Of a stretch of 64,000 bases of DNA, positions 53,711 through 63,026 are shown piece by piece. The notes under the pieces were generated by a model that was not told the DNA's origin, did no database searches, and saw nothing but the letters and a program-made list of their open reading frames with translations. The position numbers and the translations under genes are program-made. Origin of the DNA: Leguminivora glycinivorella (taxonomy: Eukaryota > Arthropoda > Insecta > Lepidoptera > Tortricidae); the NCBI RefSeq assembly GCF_023078275.1, contig NC_062978.1, positions 3,300,585 to 3,364,584 of the forward strand, given 5' to 3'. Each line of letters opens with the position of its first letter. The stretch's first letter is position 1.

Positions 53711-54784
53711 ATGCCGGGTCATATTCGTAAATATTGCAGATTAAGTGATAACAATAAGAGTTCAACTGATAGTAAGTCGCAAGAACATAAACAAACAAAT
53801 GCGTTCAGTGCAGTGTTCATGAGTTCCGATTTTGGGAAGGACGAGTGGTATGTTGACTCGGGCTGTAGTTTTCATCTCACTGCAAACGAGAACTGGATCA
53901 AAAACATGTCAAGCGAGCTTACTACGACCGAGATTGTAGTCGCGAATAAAGAAAAACTACCCGTGAAATGCTGTGGCAATGTAATGATTACGACATTTAC
54001 AAAGAAGTGTGAATATGATGTCGAAGTTGAAAATGTTTTGTGTGTCCCAAGTTTGACAACGAATCTGCTATCTGTCAGCGAGTTAATTAAAAACGGAAAC
54101 ACAGTTAAGTTTACGAAAGTTGGTTGTAATATTTACAATAAAATTGGAGAGCTTGTTGCGACAGCGTGTTTGATAAATGGAGTATACAAGTTAAATGTCA
54201 CTGAAGTTTTTGGAGCTGCTGCAATGGTGTCAGGAGAGACATGGCATCGTCGTCTCGGACATTGCAACAGTAACTACTTGAACAAAATGCAGGACGCCGT
54301 GGAAGGGCTCACACTTGACAGTAAGATTGATATTTCTAAGTCGTCATGTAAAGTGTGTTGTGAGGGAAAATTGACACGTTTGCCTTTTCCACAGAGTAAC
54401 ACCAAATCTACAGAGCTGCTCCAAATCATACACACGGATGTCTGTGGCCCCTTTCAAAATGTATCTCTTGGAGGTTCCAGATACTATATAGTCTTTGTCG
54501 ATGACTATAGCCGCATGGTGCATGTTTACTTTATAAAGAATAAAAGTGAAGCGTTTGATTGTTTTAAAAAATATAAAGCTTTGACAGAAAACCAACTGAA
54601 TAAGAAAATTAAAATCCTAAGAAGTGATCAAGGTAAGGAATTCTGTAATAAAGATTTTGACAATTTTTTGAGTAAAGAAGGAATTATACATCAGAAGACA
54701 AATGCATATACGCCAGAACAAAATTCATTAGCAGAACGCTATCATCGGAAGCATAGTCGAAAAAGCAAGATGCCTGTTATTTGA
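53711..54784 (+). CDS. Copia Pol part 1: knuckle remainder, protease, integrase
   Basis: In frame with Gag beyond the TAA. Starts MPGHIRKYC, giving the His and last Cys of the knuckle. The aspartic protease motif is WYVDSGCSFH (intact D-S-G). The integrase zinc part has WHRRLGHCN and CKVCCEGK; catalytic residues are HTDVCGP, RSDQGKEF (D at 54626) and LAER (E at 54734), a DD35E spacing. Right after this Glu the frame is lost: it runs through unrelated codons to a TGA at 54782-54784. Confidence 0.85.
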   Translation: MPGHIRKYCRLSDNNKSSTDSKSQEHKQTNAFSAVFMSSDFGKDEWYVDSGCSFHLTANENWIKNMSSELTTTEIVVANKEKLPVKCCGNVMITTFTKKCEYDVEVENVLCVPSLTTNLLSVSELIKNGNTVKFTKVGCNIYNKIGELVATACLINGVYKLNVTEVFGAAAMVSGETWHRRLGHCNSNYLNKMQDAVEGLTLDSKIDISKSSCKVCCEGKLTRLPFPQSNTKSTELLQIIHTDVCGPFQNVSLGGSRYYIVFVDDYSRMVHVYFIKNKSEAFDCFKKYKALTENQLNKKIKILRSDQGKEFCNKDFDNFLSKEGIIHQKTNAYTPEQNSLAERYHRKHSRKSKMPVI

Positions 54785-56930
54785 TGCAAAACTGGAGGAC
54801 AAGTTTTGGGCAGAAGCGACTAATACTGCAGCATATATACTTAACAGGACTGTAGTGTCAGCTCTGAATGGTAAGACACCTTTTGAGATCTGGACAGGCA
54901 GAAAGCCAGATATAAGCCATCTCAGGATCTTTGGAAGTGTGGTAATGATGCATATTCCCAAGGAAAAACGGCTCAAGTGGCATAAGAAAGCCGAACAAGG
55001 GATATTTGTGGGATATCCAGATGATATAAAAGGCTACAGAATATATCTTCCTAGAACCAATGATATCACAACCAGCCGAGATGTGGTGGTGATGGAGAAC
55101 CCTGTGCCAGCAGTTACCACAGTTGAAATTGAAGAAAAACCCATCTCGGAGAAGGTAAAAGATAGGATGTCATTGGATTCAGTGGGGGATGTTTCCAATA
55201 TTTCAGGTAGTGAATATTATGATGGAGATGACACATATCAGCCAGAGGAAGAGGACTCTTCAGACTCAGCTTGCAGTATTAACAGTGTTGTGGAGGTCAT
55301 CCCTGAGGTGAGAAGGTGTTCCGAGAGGCAAAGGCGACCACCAGAGAGGTATGGTTTTTCAAATACTTGTATAGGTACAGAGAGTGGAGGTGATACCTGT
55401 GAGCTTACGCTTGAAGAAGCGCTGGAAGGTCCAGAGAAAGCTCAGTGGTTGGAGGCCGTCCATGATGAACTGCAATCCTTTGATGACAATGAAGCCTGGG
55501 AACTCGCCGATGCACCCAAGGACAGCACCATTGTGAAATGCAAGTGGGTATTACGTAAAAAGTATGACAGTGACAATTCAGTGAGGTTTCGTGCTAGACT
55601 TGTAGCAAAAGGCTTCACTCAGAAAGCCAGTGTTGACTATACAGAAACTTATTCACCTGTTGTCAGGCATACAACCTTACGGCTGTTGTTCTCTTTAGCA
55701 GTACAGTTAGGGTTAGAAGTTACTCACTTAGACGTAAAAACAGCCTTTTTAAATGGTGAGTTAGAGGAAACTATATATATGCAAATACCTGATGGTTTTG
55801 ACTGCCCTGAGAGTTCTAAAAAGGTATTAAGACTTAAAAAGGCTATTTATGGTCTTAAGCAGGCTTCTAGGGCCTGGAATAAGAAAGTAGACACTTGCTT
55901 GGTTGAGAATGGTTATGCGAAATCCAAAATAGAACCTTGTCTGTATACAAAGCTTGATGGTGATCGCAGAACCATTGTCACAGTCTATGTGGATGATTTC
56001 TTTATCTTTTCAAATGATGACAATGAATGTAAACAAGTCAAAGACATGTTATCAAGTCACTTTCAAATTAAAGACTTAGGACAGGTAAAGCAATGTCTAG
56101 GAATGAACGTTACATTTAATAAACTGGAAGGTTCAATCACTTTGAGCCAAGAAAAGTACATTGACAGTTTGCTGAAAAAATTTCATATGACTGATTGTAA
56201 AACTTTTGATACTCCAATGGAAAATAAGTTGCATGCTGATTCAAGTCAAAATTTTAACAATGAAGTACCATATCAGCAACTCATAAGTAGCTTAATGTAC
56301 TTATCAGTTTTGACCAGACCTGACATAACTTATTCTGTAAGTTATTTAAGTCAATTTAACAATTGCCACACCAATGAACATTGGTCTTATGCTAAACGGA
56401 TCTTAAAATACTTAAAGAAAACTAAGAAACTCGGTATTAAGTATTCTAAGAAAGGAAATTCAGAAATTGAAGGTTTTGTAGATTCGGACTGGGCTAGCGA
56501 CACTCAGGATAGGAGGTCATATACTGGGTTTTGCTTTTTAATGTCTAACGGTGTTATATCATGGGAATGTAAAAAGCAAAGGACAGTGGCCTTATCAACT
56601 TGCCAGGCAGAGTACATGAGTATTTCGGAAGCTTGTAAAGAGGCAGTGTACTTAAGAAACCTGCAGTTCGAAATTACCAATAAAATGTATACTTTGAACC
56701 TGTTTAATGACAATCAGAGCGCACTTAAGCTGTCGTCAAATCCTGTGTTTCATAAAAGGTCAAAGCACATCGACGTCCGCTACCACTTCATTAGAGAGTG
56801 TGTTTCTGATAATTTAGTTAAATTGCATTATTTGCCCACAGCTGATATGCCCGCTGATTTGCTTACAAAAAGTTTATGTGCAAAGAAGCATTATAATTTT
56901 ATAAAAGCCTTAGGTATGGTTAATGTTTAA
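54750..56930 (+). CDS. Copia Pol part 2: integrase tail, RT, RNase H (frameshifted)
   Basis: Continues in the next frame. An extra A in the 'ggaag' at about 54747-54751 would explain the shift. No ATG marks the start. Content: FWAEA and AAYILNR (integrase core end), FGSVVMMHIPKEKR, Asp/Glu/Ser-rich linker, RT with KCKWVLRKKY, RFRARLVAKGFTQ, VDYTETYSPVVR, LDVKTAFLNGEL, LKKAIYGLKQASRAW and YVDD (from 55986), RNase H with DSDWASD, CQAEYMS and NDNQSAL, HIDVRYHFIRE. The frame runs intact to TAA at 56928-56930. Confidence 0.9.
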   Translation, partial: SIVEKARCLLFDAKLEDKFWAEATNTAAYILNRTVVSALNGKTPFEIWTGRKPDISHLRIFGSVVMMHIPKEKRLKWHKKAEQGIFVGYPDDIKGYRIYLPRTNDITTSRDVVVMENPVPAVTTVEIEEKPISEKVKDRMSLDSVGDVSNISGSEYYDGDDTYQPEEEDSSDSACSINSVVEVIPEVRRCSERQRRPPERYGFSNTCIGTESGGDTCELTLEEALEGPEKAQWLEAVHDELQSFDDNEAWELADAPKDSTIVKCKWVLRKKYDSDNSVRFRARLVAKGFTQKASVDYTETYSPVVRHTTLRLLFSLAVQLGLEVTHLDVKTAFLNGELEETIYMQIPDGFDCPESSKKVLRLKKAIYGLKQASRAWNKKVDTCLVENGYAKSKIEPCLYTKLDGDRRTIVTVYVDDFFIFSNDDNECKQVKDMLSSHFQIKDLGQVKQCLGMNVTFNKLEGSITLSQEKYIDSLLKKFHMTDCKTFDTPMENKLHADSSQNFNNEVPYQQLISSLMYLSVLTRPDITYSVSYLSQFNNCHTNEHWSYAKRILKYLKKTKKLGIKYSKKGNSEIEGFVDSDWASDTQDRRSYTGFCFLMSNGVISWECKKQRTVALSTCQAEYMSISEACKEAVYLRNLQFEITNKMYTLNLFNDNQSALKLSSNPVFHKRSKHIDVRYHFIRECVSDNLVKLHYLPTADMPADLLTKSLCAKKHYNFIKALGMVNV

Positions 56931-56961
56931 TTTGTTTTACTATTATTAGTGATAGTGGGGG

Positions 56962-57131
56962 TATTGTGTTTTTATAACTGAATAATAGCGCCCTCTATAT
57001 AGTTATGGAAACTCTTTAGTTGATAAACTCTTTTGATACTCGCAGTGTAATAGTTGTCTATGTATTTCATTTGAATATGGAATAAAGTGCTTTTGCTATT
57101 CTGCCACCGACGACATCGTTTCTTCTTTATA
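56962..57131 (+). repeat. 3' LTR of the copia element
   Basis: 170 bp, identical to the 5' LTR; preceded by the G-rich tract 'gatagtggggg' and followed by the GAAAC duplication. Confidence 0.92.
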
Positions 57132-57345
57132 GAAACGAAAACGAGTGGTCATTACCACTAGATTTAAGGTTAATAAACGTTATTTTTCAAAAATAGCATT
57201 TCGTCGTCTCCCAGAGACTTTTGAACGGCGAATTCGTGCGTTCGAAATTCAAAAATCGATCCCCAGATCGGGTCGCGGGCGAAAAATAAAAACACGAAAG
57301 TACAGTCAACAACACAGCTGTGAATACAGAGGAAGTGCCAAAAAT

Positions 57346-57587
57346 ATTTTTCACCACACCAAGTGGTAAAGGCTTACTTGGCTATTCGAAAACAGATAGC
57401 AAAATTGCATTTTATCCACAAGAGTGCAAAGTAATTTCATACAAATTTTAACTTGATGTCTTAAACTGACTGGTAGAATTTACCTATAAATGATGATTTT
57501 GAATCATAAATATTGAATAGACTGATGGATTTGATTTAGTTTGATGTTTTATAGTCTGTATTTTGTTCGTGTTGGTGTGGTGAAAAA
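57346..57587. mobile_element. MITE with TTTTTCACCACACCA ends
   Basis: TTTTTCACCACACCAA at 57346 and its complement at 57572-57587. The part 'ctattcgaaaacagatagc' through 'gcaaagtaatttcatac' is repeated at 59455-59545, where the same end word (ttttcaccacacc) appears. Confidence 0.65.
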
Positions 57588-58067
57588 CGTTAAGTTTCAC
57601 TCGGCGGCAAAGTTTGTTTAACCTTCGTGCCTTGAAACCCTCGCAACGCTCAAGATTCCACTTTTAGAACCACTCGCTACGCTCGCGGTACAATATTGGA
57701 ATCCATCGCTTGCTCGGGTATCAATATTGGCACGTGTGGTTAAACAACAACTTTCCCCCTTGTAAAACAAATAACTACTACTATCACCTTAATGTACAGG
57801 CAATAAAATTCTGTACACATATTTTTGACACATTATTATTTACGCGGAATCACAACAATTTTACAATGAAAACTAAACAATTTTATCAATACAAAGCGCT
57901 GCGTAGCAGTTTTCAGAACAAGCAAATTTTCACTTTTTAAAACAAAATTTAAGAAGCGCGATAAGCGCGTCGGTTCGCATGGCCAGTGCGCGCGCTTCAC
58001 ACGAACCTCCATGGTGCTCAGACCAAGCATAGCAGGCTGACCATAGGATATGAATCTGTGAGGCTGA
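57588..58067. other. Repeat-bearing spacer
   Basis: 57640-57785 resembles 4783-4920 ('ccactcgctacgctcgc', 'tttcccccttgtaaaacaaa'), a diverged dispersed repeat. No gene. Confidence 0.5.
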
Positions 58068-58207
58068 CGCCGTGGCTTGCGTGGGCGACGGTCGCGCGAT
58101 GGTCGCGCGACGGCGATGCGACGCATACGAAATCAAACCTTATCGATATGGAAGTATGAGACGCGACGGCGACGGTCGCGCGACCGTCGCCCACGCAAGA
58201 CACGGCG
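58068..58207. mobile_element. GC-rich foldback MITE, TGA duplication, copy 2
   Basis: 140 bp with the same ends as 36948-37076, plus 11 bp (a second 'gcgcgaccgtc'-type block in the right arm). Flanked by TGA (58065-58067, 58208-58210). Between the two copies the duplication pattern is T-N-A. Confidence 0.85.
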
Positions 58208-58317
58208 TGACACTGAGCCTGTCGCTTACAAATGTGCTCACTCATAGCCACAAACTCTCCGAGGCCCTACGATGGAGCGAGCTCGGCTAGAAGGTGCCTA
58301 AATATATCACACTTGAC

Positions 58318-58412
58318 TCATTTATTTATTTATTTATTTTAAACTTTATTGAACATAAAAAAGTGCAATTGGTGGACTTAATGCCCTTAGGAATTCTCAA
58401 CCAGTCAACCAT
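58318..58412 (-). repeat. LINE 3'-tail fragment
   Basis: (ATTT)n, 'aaactttattgaaca', 'ggtggacttaatgccctta', 'ctcaaccagtcaacc': reverse tail as at 32143. The rest of 58208-58910 has no recognised feature. Confidence 0.6.
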
Positions 58413-58910
58413 GGGGCGAAATAGAAATGCGTCAAAGTGAGAGCAGTGAAAAACAAAAAAGTACATAAGTAGGTAACTAAAATAAAGGTTACGTAGGGTA
58501 GGCTTGGGAAAAATAGACACCGGCAAGGAATTACACTCGCAGTGCGTTACAAGAAAAGAAGAAGCAAAGTTCTTCGTGCGAATTGGTGGAATACCTATCT
58601 AATCGTGCGTCTAAAAGTTCGATATTAGGCAGAAAGTAGATTTTCCCGATAATTCAACATGAACAACAAAAAGATTAGGCCTGTTCTAATTTAGTGCTTT
58701 ACTTTGACAATAGTTAGAAACCGATGGGCAAAGTTTCGTGCGATTTGATTGTTCGCTCCGATATCTTACAAAGGGAAAATCGTGATAAAAAGATTTTCGT
58801 GTTAACGAGGACTAAACTTGCATGATTTCATGTTATACTAAAGATAATATTGAATAACTTTGTGTTAAATACATACAAAATTGAAAAAAAAAACGCAAAA
58901 TTTTACTTTA

Positions 58911-59051
58911 CTTTTTTTTAATACTACGTCGGTGGCAAACAAGCATACGGTCCGCCTGGTGGAAAGCGGTCACCGTAACCTATGGACGCCTGCAACTCAA
59001 AGAGTGTCGCGCGCGCGTTGCCACCCCACATGCGCGTTGCCACCCCATTAG
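58911..59051 (+). repeat. Dispersed repeat C, copy 5 with internal duplication
   Basis: Matches the family, with 'gcgcgttgccaccccac' repeated once near the end. Confidence 0.75.
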
Positions 59052-59148
59052 AAACTTGTGTTACACTCCCTTTTGCTGGCCTTTTTTTGATTGGAGATAA
59101 ATTACAGTCAGTATTCGATCTTCTTGGTAACACCGTTTGATATTGACC

Positions 59149-59318
59149 AATGAGGAGGCACACTCAAAGGTTATTGGTTATTAGTCCATTGCACAGATAA
59201 AGAATTTCATATGTGAGAGCGAGAAGAAGACATTTTTCTCTCTCTCACACATAATTATGAATGACAGTGACATACCTAGACACTTGCACAGGATAAAATG
59301 TCAGTGTGCTTCCTCATT
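59149..59318. mobile_element. MITE with GGAGGCACACT inverted ends, copy 2
   Basis: 'aatgaggaggcacactc' to 'cagtgtgcttcctcatt', reverse relative of 5374-5567. A TTGAC duplication is possible on both sides. Confidence 0.65.
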
Positions 59319-59445
59319 TTGACACATATCAGTGAAAAGAAGGAATATATAAGACTATCGGTCAAATAATCATCCGAATTTAATGTTTTAATCATGCGCC
59401 AAAAAATGGCAGTAATATACTGTGACTACAAACTTTATTTTCACC

Positions 59446-59545
59446 ACACCCTGGTAAAGATTTTCTTTGCTATTCGAAAACAGATAGCAAAATTGCATTT
59501 TATCCACAAGGGGGCAAAGTAATTTCATACAAATTTTAACACATT
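59446..59545 (+). repeat. Fragment of the CACCACACC MITE
   Basis: Left half of the element at 57346-57587, nearly identical over about 90 bp; the right end is missing. Confidence 0.65.
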
Positions 59546-62150
59546 AAATCATTTTTAAACTTGTTTTATTTAAGGGGCTCCATCCGGTTGTCATCGATTT
59601 TTGAGAAGGTTTGAGTTGAAATTCCTAAATTTGCACTCCAGAGAGAATTATAAGACCAACGGCCATAGGTACTTCAATTTTTATCTCTATTCGTAAGAGC
59701 CATATTTTGAAAAATAATAATAATACTTATTTTTTATGTTTTTTTTTAAACGTGGACTAAAAAAACGCTTTCATCAAAATTAGATTTTAGTGAAGGGTGT
59801 TATTTACATATATGAAATCGACATGTTTGGATTTACCTTTGACTTTTCTAAAAATTCAACATCTTTTAATGTTTTTAATTAAGACAAAAGTCATGACCAA
59901 AAAAACAGTTTTTGACCGTAAAATTGTTCAACTTTAATGCCAAATATCACAGAAACAATCTGTGAAGTAATTATGAGATACTATTGTGTTTAAAGACGAT
60001 GCTGTTATTATAAGCTTTAGAAACTATCATAATATCAACGGATTCAAATCGAAGGTCATTGGCGCAGGGAACGCCCTCAAAGTAGAGAAACTCCTATACA
60101 TGGTTGATATCCATACTATTCATACATCCATAAAATTCATTTGTTTCAGTTTATACTCAATTCTCTTTAGTTTTACTAAAGATGCCCATTGTTCTCACCA
60201 GAACTAGCACAATAAAGGCCAATACCAGTTAATTTACGGTTTACGCCACAACGGATCTAATAGCTGGTGGAGGCAATGTTTAAATGTTTTCTTTAGGTTC
60301 GTTTCTTTTGTGTAATTACCTAAGGCACCCCCATATAAGGAGGCTAACTGGGGCATTACCATGGGTTTTCGCGTTCTAGAATGTTACTCGACATCGTAAA
60401 CGTCTCGGAAAATTACACTTATAACAGCGCTTCCAAACGCAACGCAATAGAACCATGCGTAATAGAACCAGAACTTATCTATCCAGTAACGTATTCTACA
60501 TATATACATAAATCCACGCTTGTGTTGTCGAAAGAAGTAGTCAAGCTCATGAAATTGTTCAAGTTTCAGCAGTAGAACTCATTAGCTGCCTTTACACAGA
60601 CGCTCTATCGCGCGTGATACAGCAATCGCGTGTGAAAGAATGCGCATGTAAAGCTGGCGAGAGGGGAAGGGAAAGAACGCGCGATTGCGTCTGCCAGTGC
60701 GGGCGCACAATCGCGTGGTTGAGGTAAAGACTGTATCGTTAAGTATGAAGACAACTTTGAGTAGCCGTATTTATTTGCTATTATATTTTTTTCTTATAAA
60801 AAGCCATGGGCTTAATAAGGCACATAATAAGGTACACATTTTGTCCTAGACACTCGACGTAAAGCATATGGTTTAGACAGTATTGACTTAATCCTCCCGA
60901 GTACCAATTACGATTCCGGACAAATGCTACTAGAAAATTCACAAAGTGCGTAAAAGACGATACGATTGCGAAAAAAAATTGTATGGTGCGAACCTCAACG
61001 ACACATGATCCACAAAGCAGAATATCTGGACATAGTCTAGCCACTGTTATTTAAAAAAAAATAGTTCAGGATCTGTGTATGGCGGCCAATTAGAGAATGT
61101 GGCACGGTGCTTACTCTAACTCCGACTTTGATGTTGAATTTGACTATCATACATTGTTTATATCGATCTGGTTTAAGTACTGTTCAAACACCATGAATGT
61201 CAATTAGACTTTGGCCAATGGCTAATTTTTTTATCTGTTTCTCTCATCCTGCTAGCATCAAAAATTTACGGCAATCCGGAACGTTGCTCAAAATTGCGTT
61301 TTTTTAAATTATATAAATTCGCCGCATTTATTCTACAAGTACCCAATTGGAAAAACCATGAAGAGGACTCTTAAAGAATATATTTTGGCAGCATATTAAT
61401 CTTTGTTTGTTGAAATCGTACAAAGAGTCATTGAAATATTCTCAAATTAAGCCAGATAGGGGTTGTCCGAAATTTATTTGCTAGACCTTAATGAAAGTAC
61501 CATAAAGTCCCTAAAATAAAAAAAATATCAGACCTTCTTATATCAAATAGTACTGTTAGCGACGCGTCGAAATATATGTAAAATAGCATAAGAATTCGAT
61601 TAAGACTGTATTCGCAATAAAGATTATTTCGTAGGTAGGAAACGGGTAGAACTGCGTTAGTTAAGTTAATTTTGTCAATTCCGATTATTAAGTATGATAA
61701 TAAGACTCATATGTGATGTATTCGATAGCAGGCAATTCCCATATTCCTTCCTTCCCAAGTCGCGGAAACCGAGTCCAAAGTTCAATCTAAACTCAGACTG
61801 TCCATTGGACTACGATTAATAGCCAATAAGCACTAACGTGAGAGGCTTAGAGCGAGAAAACCGAACTCTCCTCTGATTGGCTAAAAATATTTCCTTAAAG
61901 TTCCGAAATCATTTTCCTTTCACCCGAAAATTGCCTTAGGATTACTCGAATCCAAGCCAATAACTCGATAACTATAAGACATATGAAGATGTAAATAGTT
62001 TTAAAACGTAGCTGGGAACTTACGTAACACGATAACCTACATTTCCATAGTAATATGCCGTTATCGATAACAATGGAGCTCAAGGCGAGCCGCGAAACCA
62101 GTCTATTGTATGGCCCGGACGGCTAATCACCTCTTCTATTGTGTAAAAAC
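59546..62150. other. Long stretch without supported features
   Basis: About 2.6 kb with only short motif-free frames. 60596-60745 is GC-rich with repeated 'cgcgcg' and 'caatcgcgtg' words and loosely inverted ends (ctttacac / ggtaaag), possibly another MITE. No repeat copy elsewhere in the window was noticed for the rest, so this is the most unique-looking DNA of the window. Confidence 0.45.
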
Positions 62151-62199
62151 GTAAACAAACGCAGGTGCATTCCACTCGAGGTGAATGACCCTAGTGTCA

Positions 62200-63026
62200 G
62201 GTGCATTGTTACGTAATTTCGAAGCGATAGCCTAATTAGTTTATAAGTAATTAGGATTCGAACGAAAAATGATAGCGTTAAATTCACGTAATCGAGCGCC
62301 GTAACGCGTTCGACCAATCACGACGCGCCATCCGTCGCCTATCGGGCGCAATTATTTACCTCTCTATCGCACGGAGCCTCGCGCTCAGCCGAGTCGTGAT
62401 TGGGCGAATAAATTGAAATGTTTCTTTCCGTGAAGCGTAGGCGCATTCTGAAAAGGGGTATAAAAGGAACGATCGCTCGGTATGGGACATTCGAATTCGA
62501 CCGGAACAAGAAGAACCAGCAGCCTCCAAGGAAAACCAGCAGCCAGCAGCCTACTACAAGCAGCCTACAGCCAGCAGCCAGCAGCCTACAGCCAGCAGCT
62601 AGCAGCCTACAGCCAGCAGCCAGCCACCCTCCACGACGGGTAGCGGCAGCAGCAGAAAACGACAGCATCGCGACGTATCGTCCGTACCGAGCGTTTCGTT
62701 AGGATCAAGTTAGGATATTAGCTTAGGAGTATTTTTATAACCGCGTTAAAATTAGAGTCGTTGATTTTTGTAAATATAAACCATTTGATTTGATTCGTTT
62801 TTTAGTTAGTGTATTCCAAAATCATAATCGGTACGGTTGATTGCTGAGGACGACATCGAAGCTCAAGGTACAGGCCCGGGACGAAAGAGTGAGTCGCACG
62901 AGCTCCAGCACATTCTCTCCACTTCGAGCCGTCGATAGGAAGCTTTGCGGACGCGGTCTGCAACAGTTTCTGGTCCTTCGAGCCGGATCTTCGTGCGGAC
63001 TACGGGTCTACAGCGACGTACCTGTC
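62200..63026 (+). promoter_or_regulatory. Putative LTR promoter and leader of a BEL/Pao-like element
   Basis: GGGGTATAAAAGG at 62455-62467 is a strong TATA box. Downstream is an imperfect tandem array of 'agcagcctacagccagcagc' units (62516-62630), then an AT-rich stretch with 'tataaaccatttgatttga' (62778-62797), typical of an LTR R/U5 end, and a leader to the gag ATG. A candidate LTR start is TGTTACGTAATTTCG near 62208. The LTR limits are not provable because the partner LTR is outside the window. Confidence 0.45.
62516..62630 (+). repeat. Imperfect CAGCAGCCTACAG tandem repeat
   Basis: About five units of roughly 20-27 bp. Open frames on both strands here (Gln/Pro/Ser on plus, Gly/Leu/Cys on minus) come from the repeat, not from a gene. 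Confidence 0.8.

Larger units (their letters stand above)
52732..57131 (+). mobile_element. Ty1/copia LTR retrotransposon, young but frame-broken
   Basis: 4400 bp with identical 170-bp LTRs (52732-52901, 56962-57131) and a perfect GAAAC duplication (52727-52731, 57132-57136). A primer site lies at 52902-52915 and a G-run (gtggggg) directly before the 3' LTR serves as polypurine tract. Domain order gag, protease, integrase, RT, RNase H is copia-type. The frame has a TAA at 53708-53710 and a +1 shift near 54749. Confidence 0.95.

Noticed and set aside
54344..54595. Minus-strand frame across copia integrase
   Set aside because: Antisense shadow of a clearly supported coding region.
62339..62702. 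Overlapping frames with Gln/Pro/Ser or Gly/Leu/Cys runs
   Set aside because: Generated by the CAG-rich tandem array; no start context or domain.
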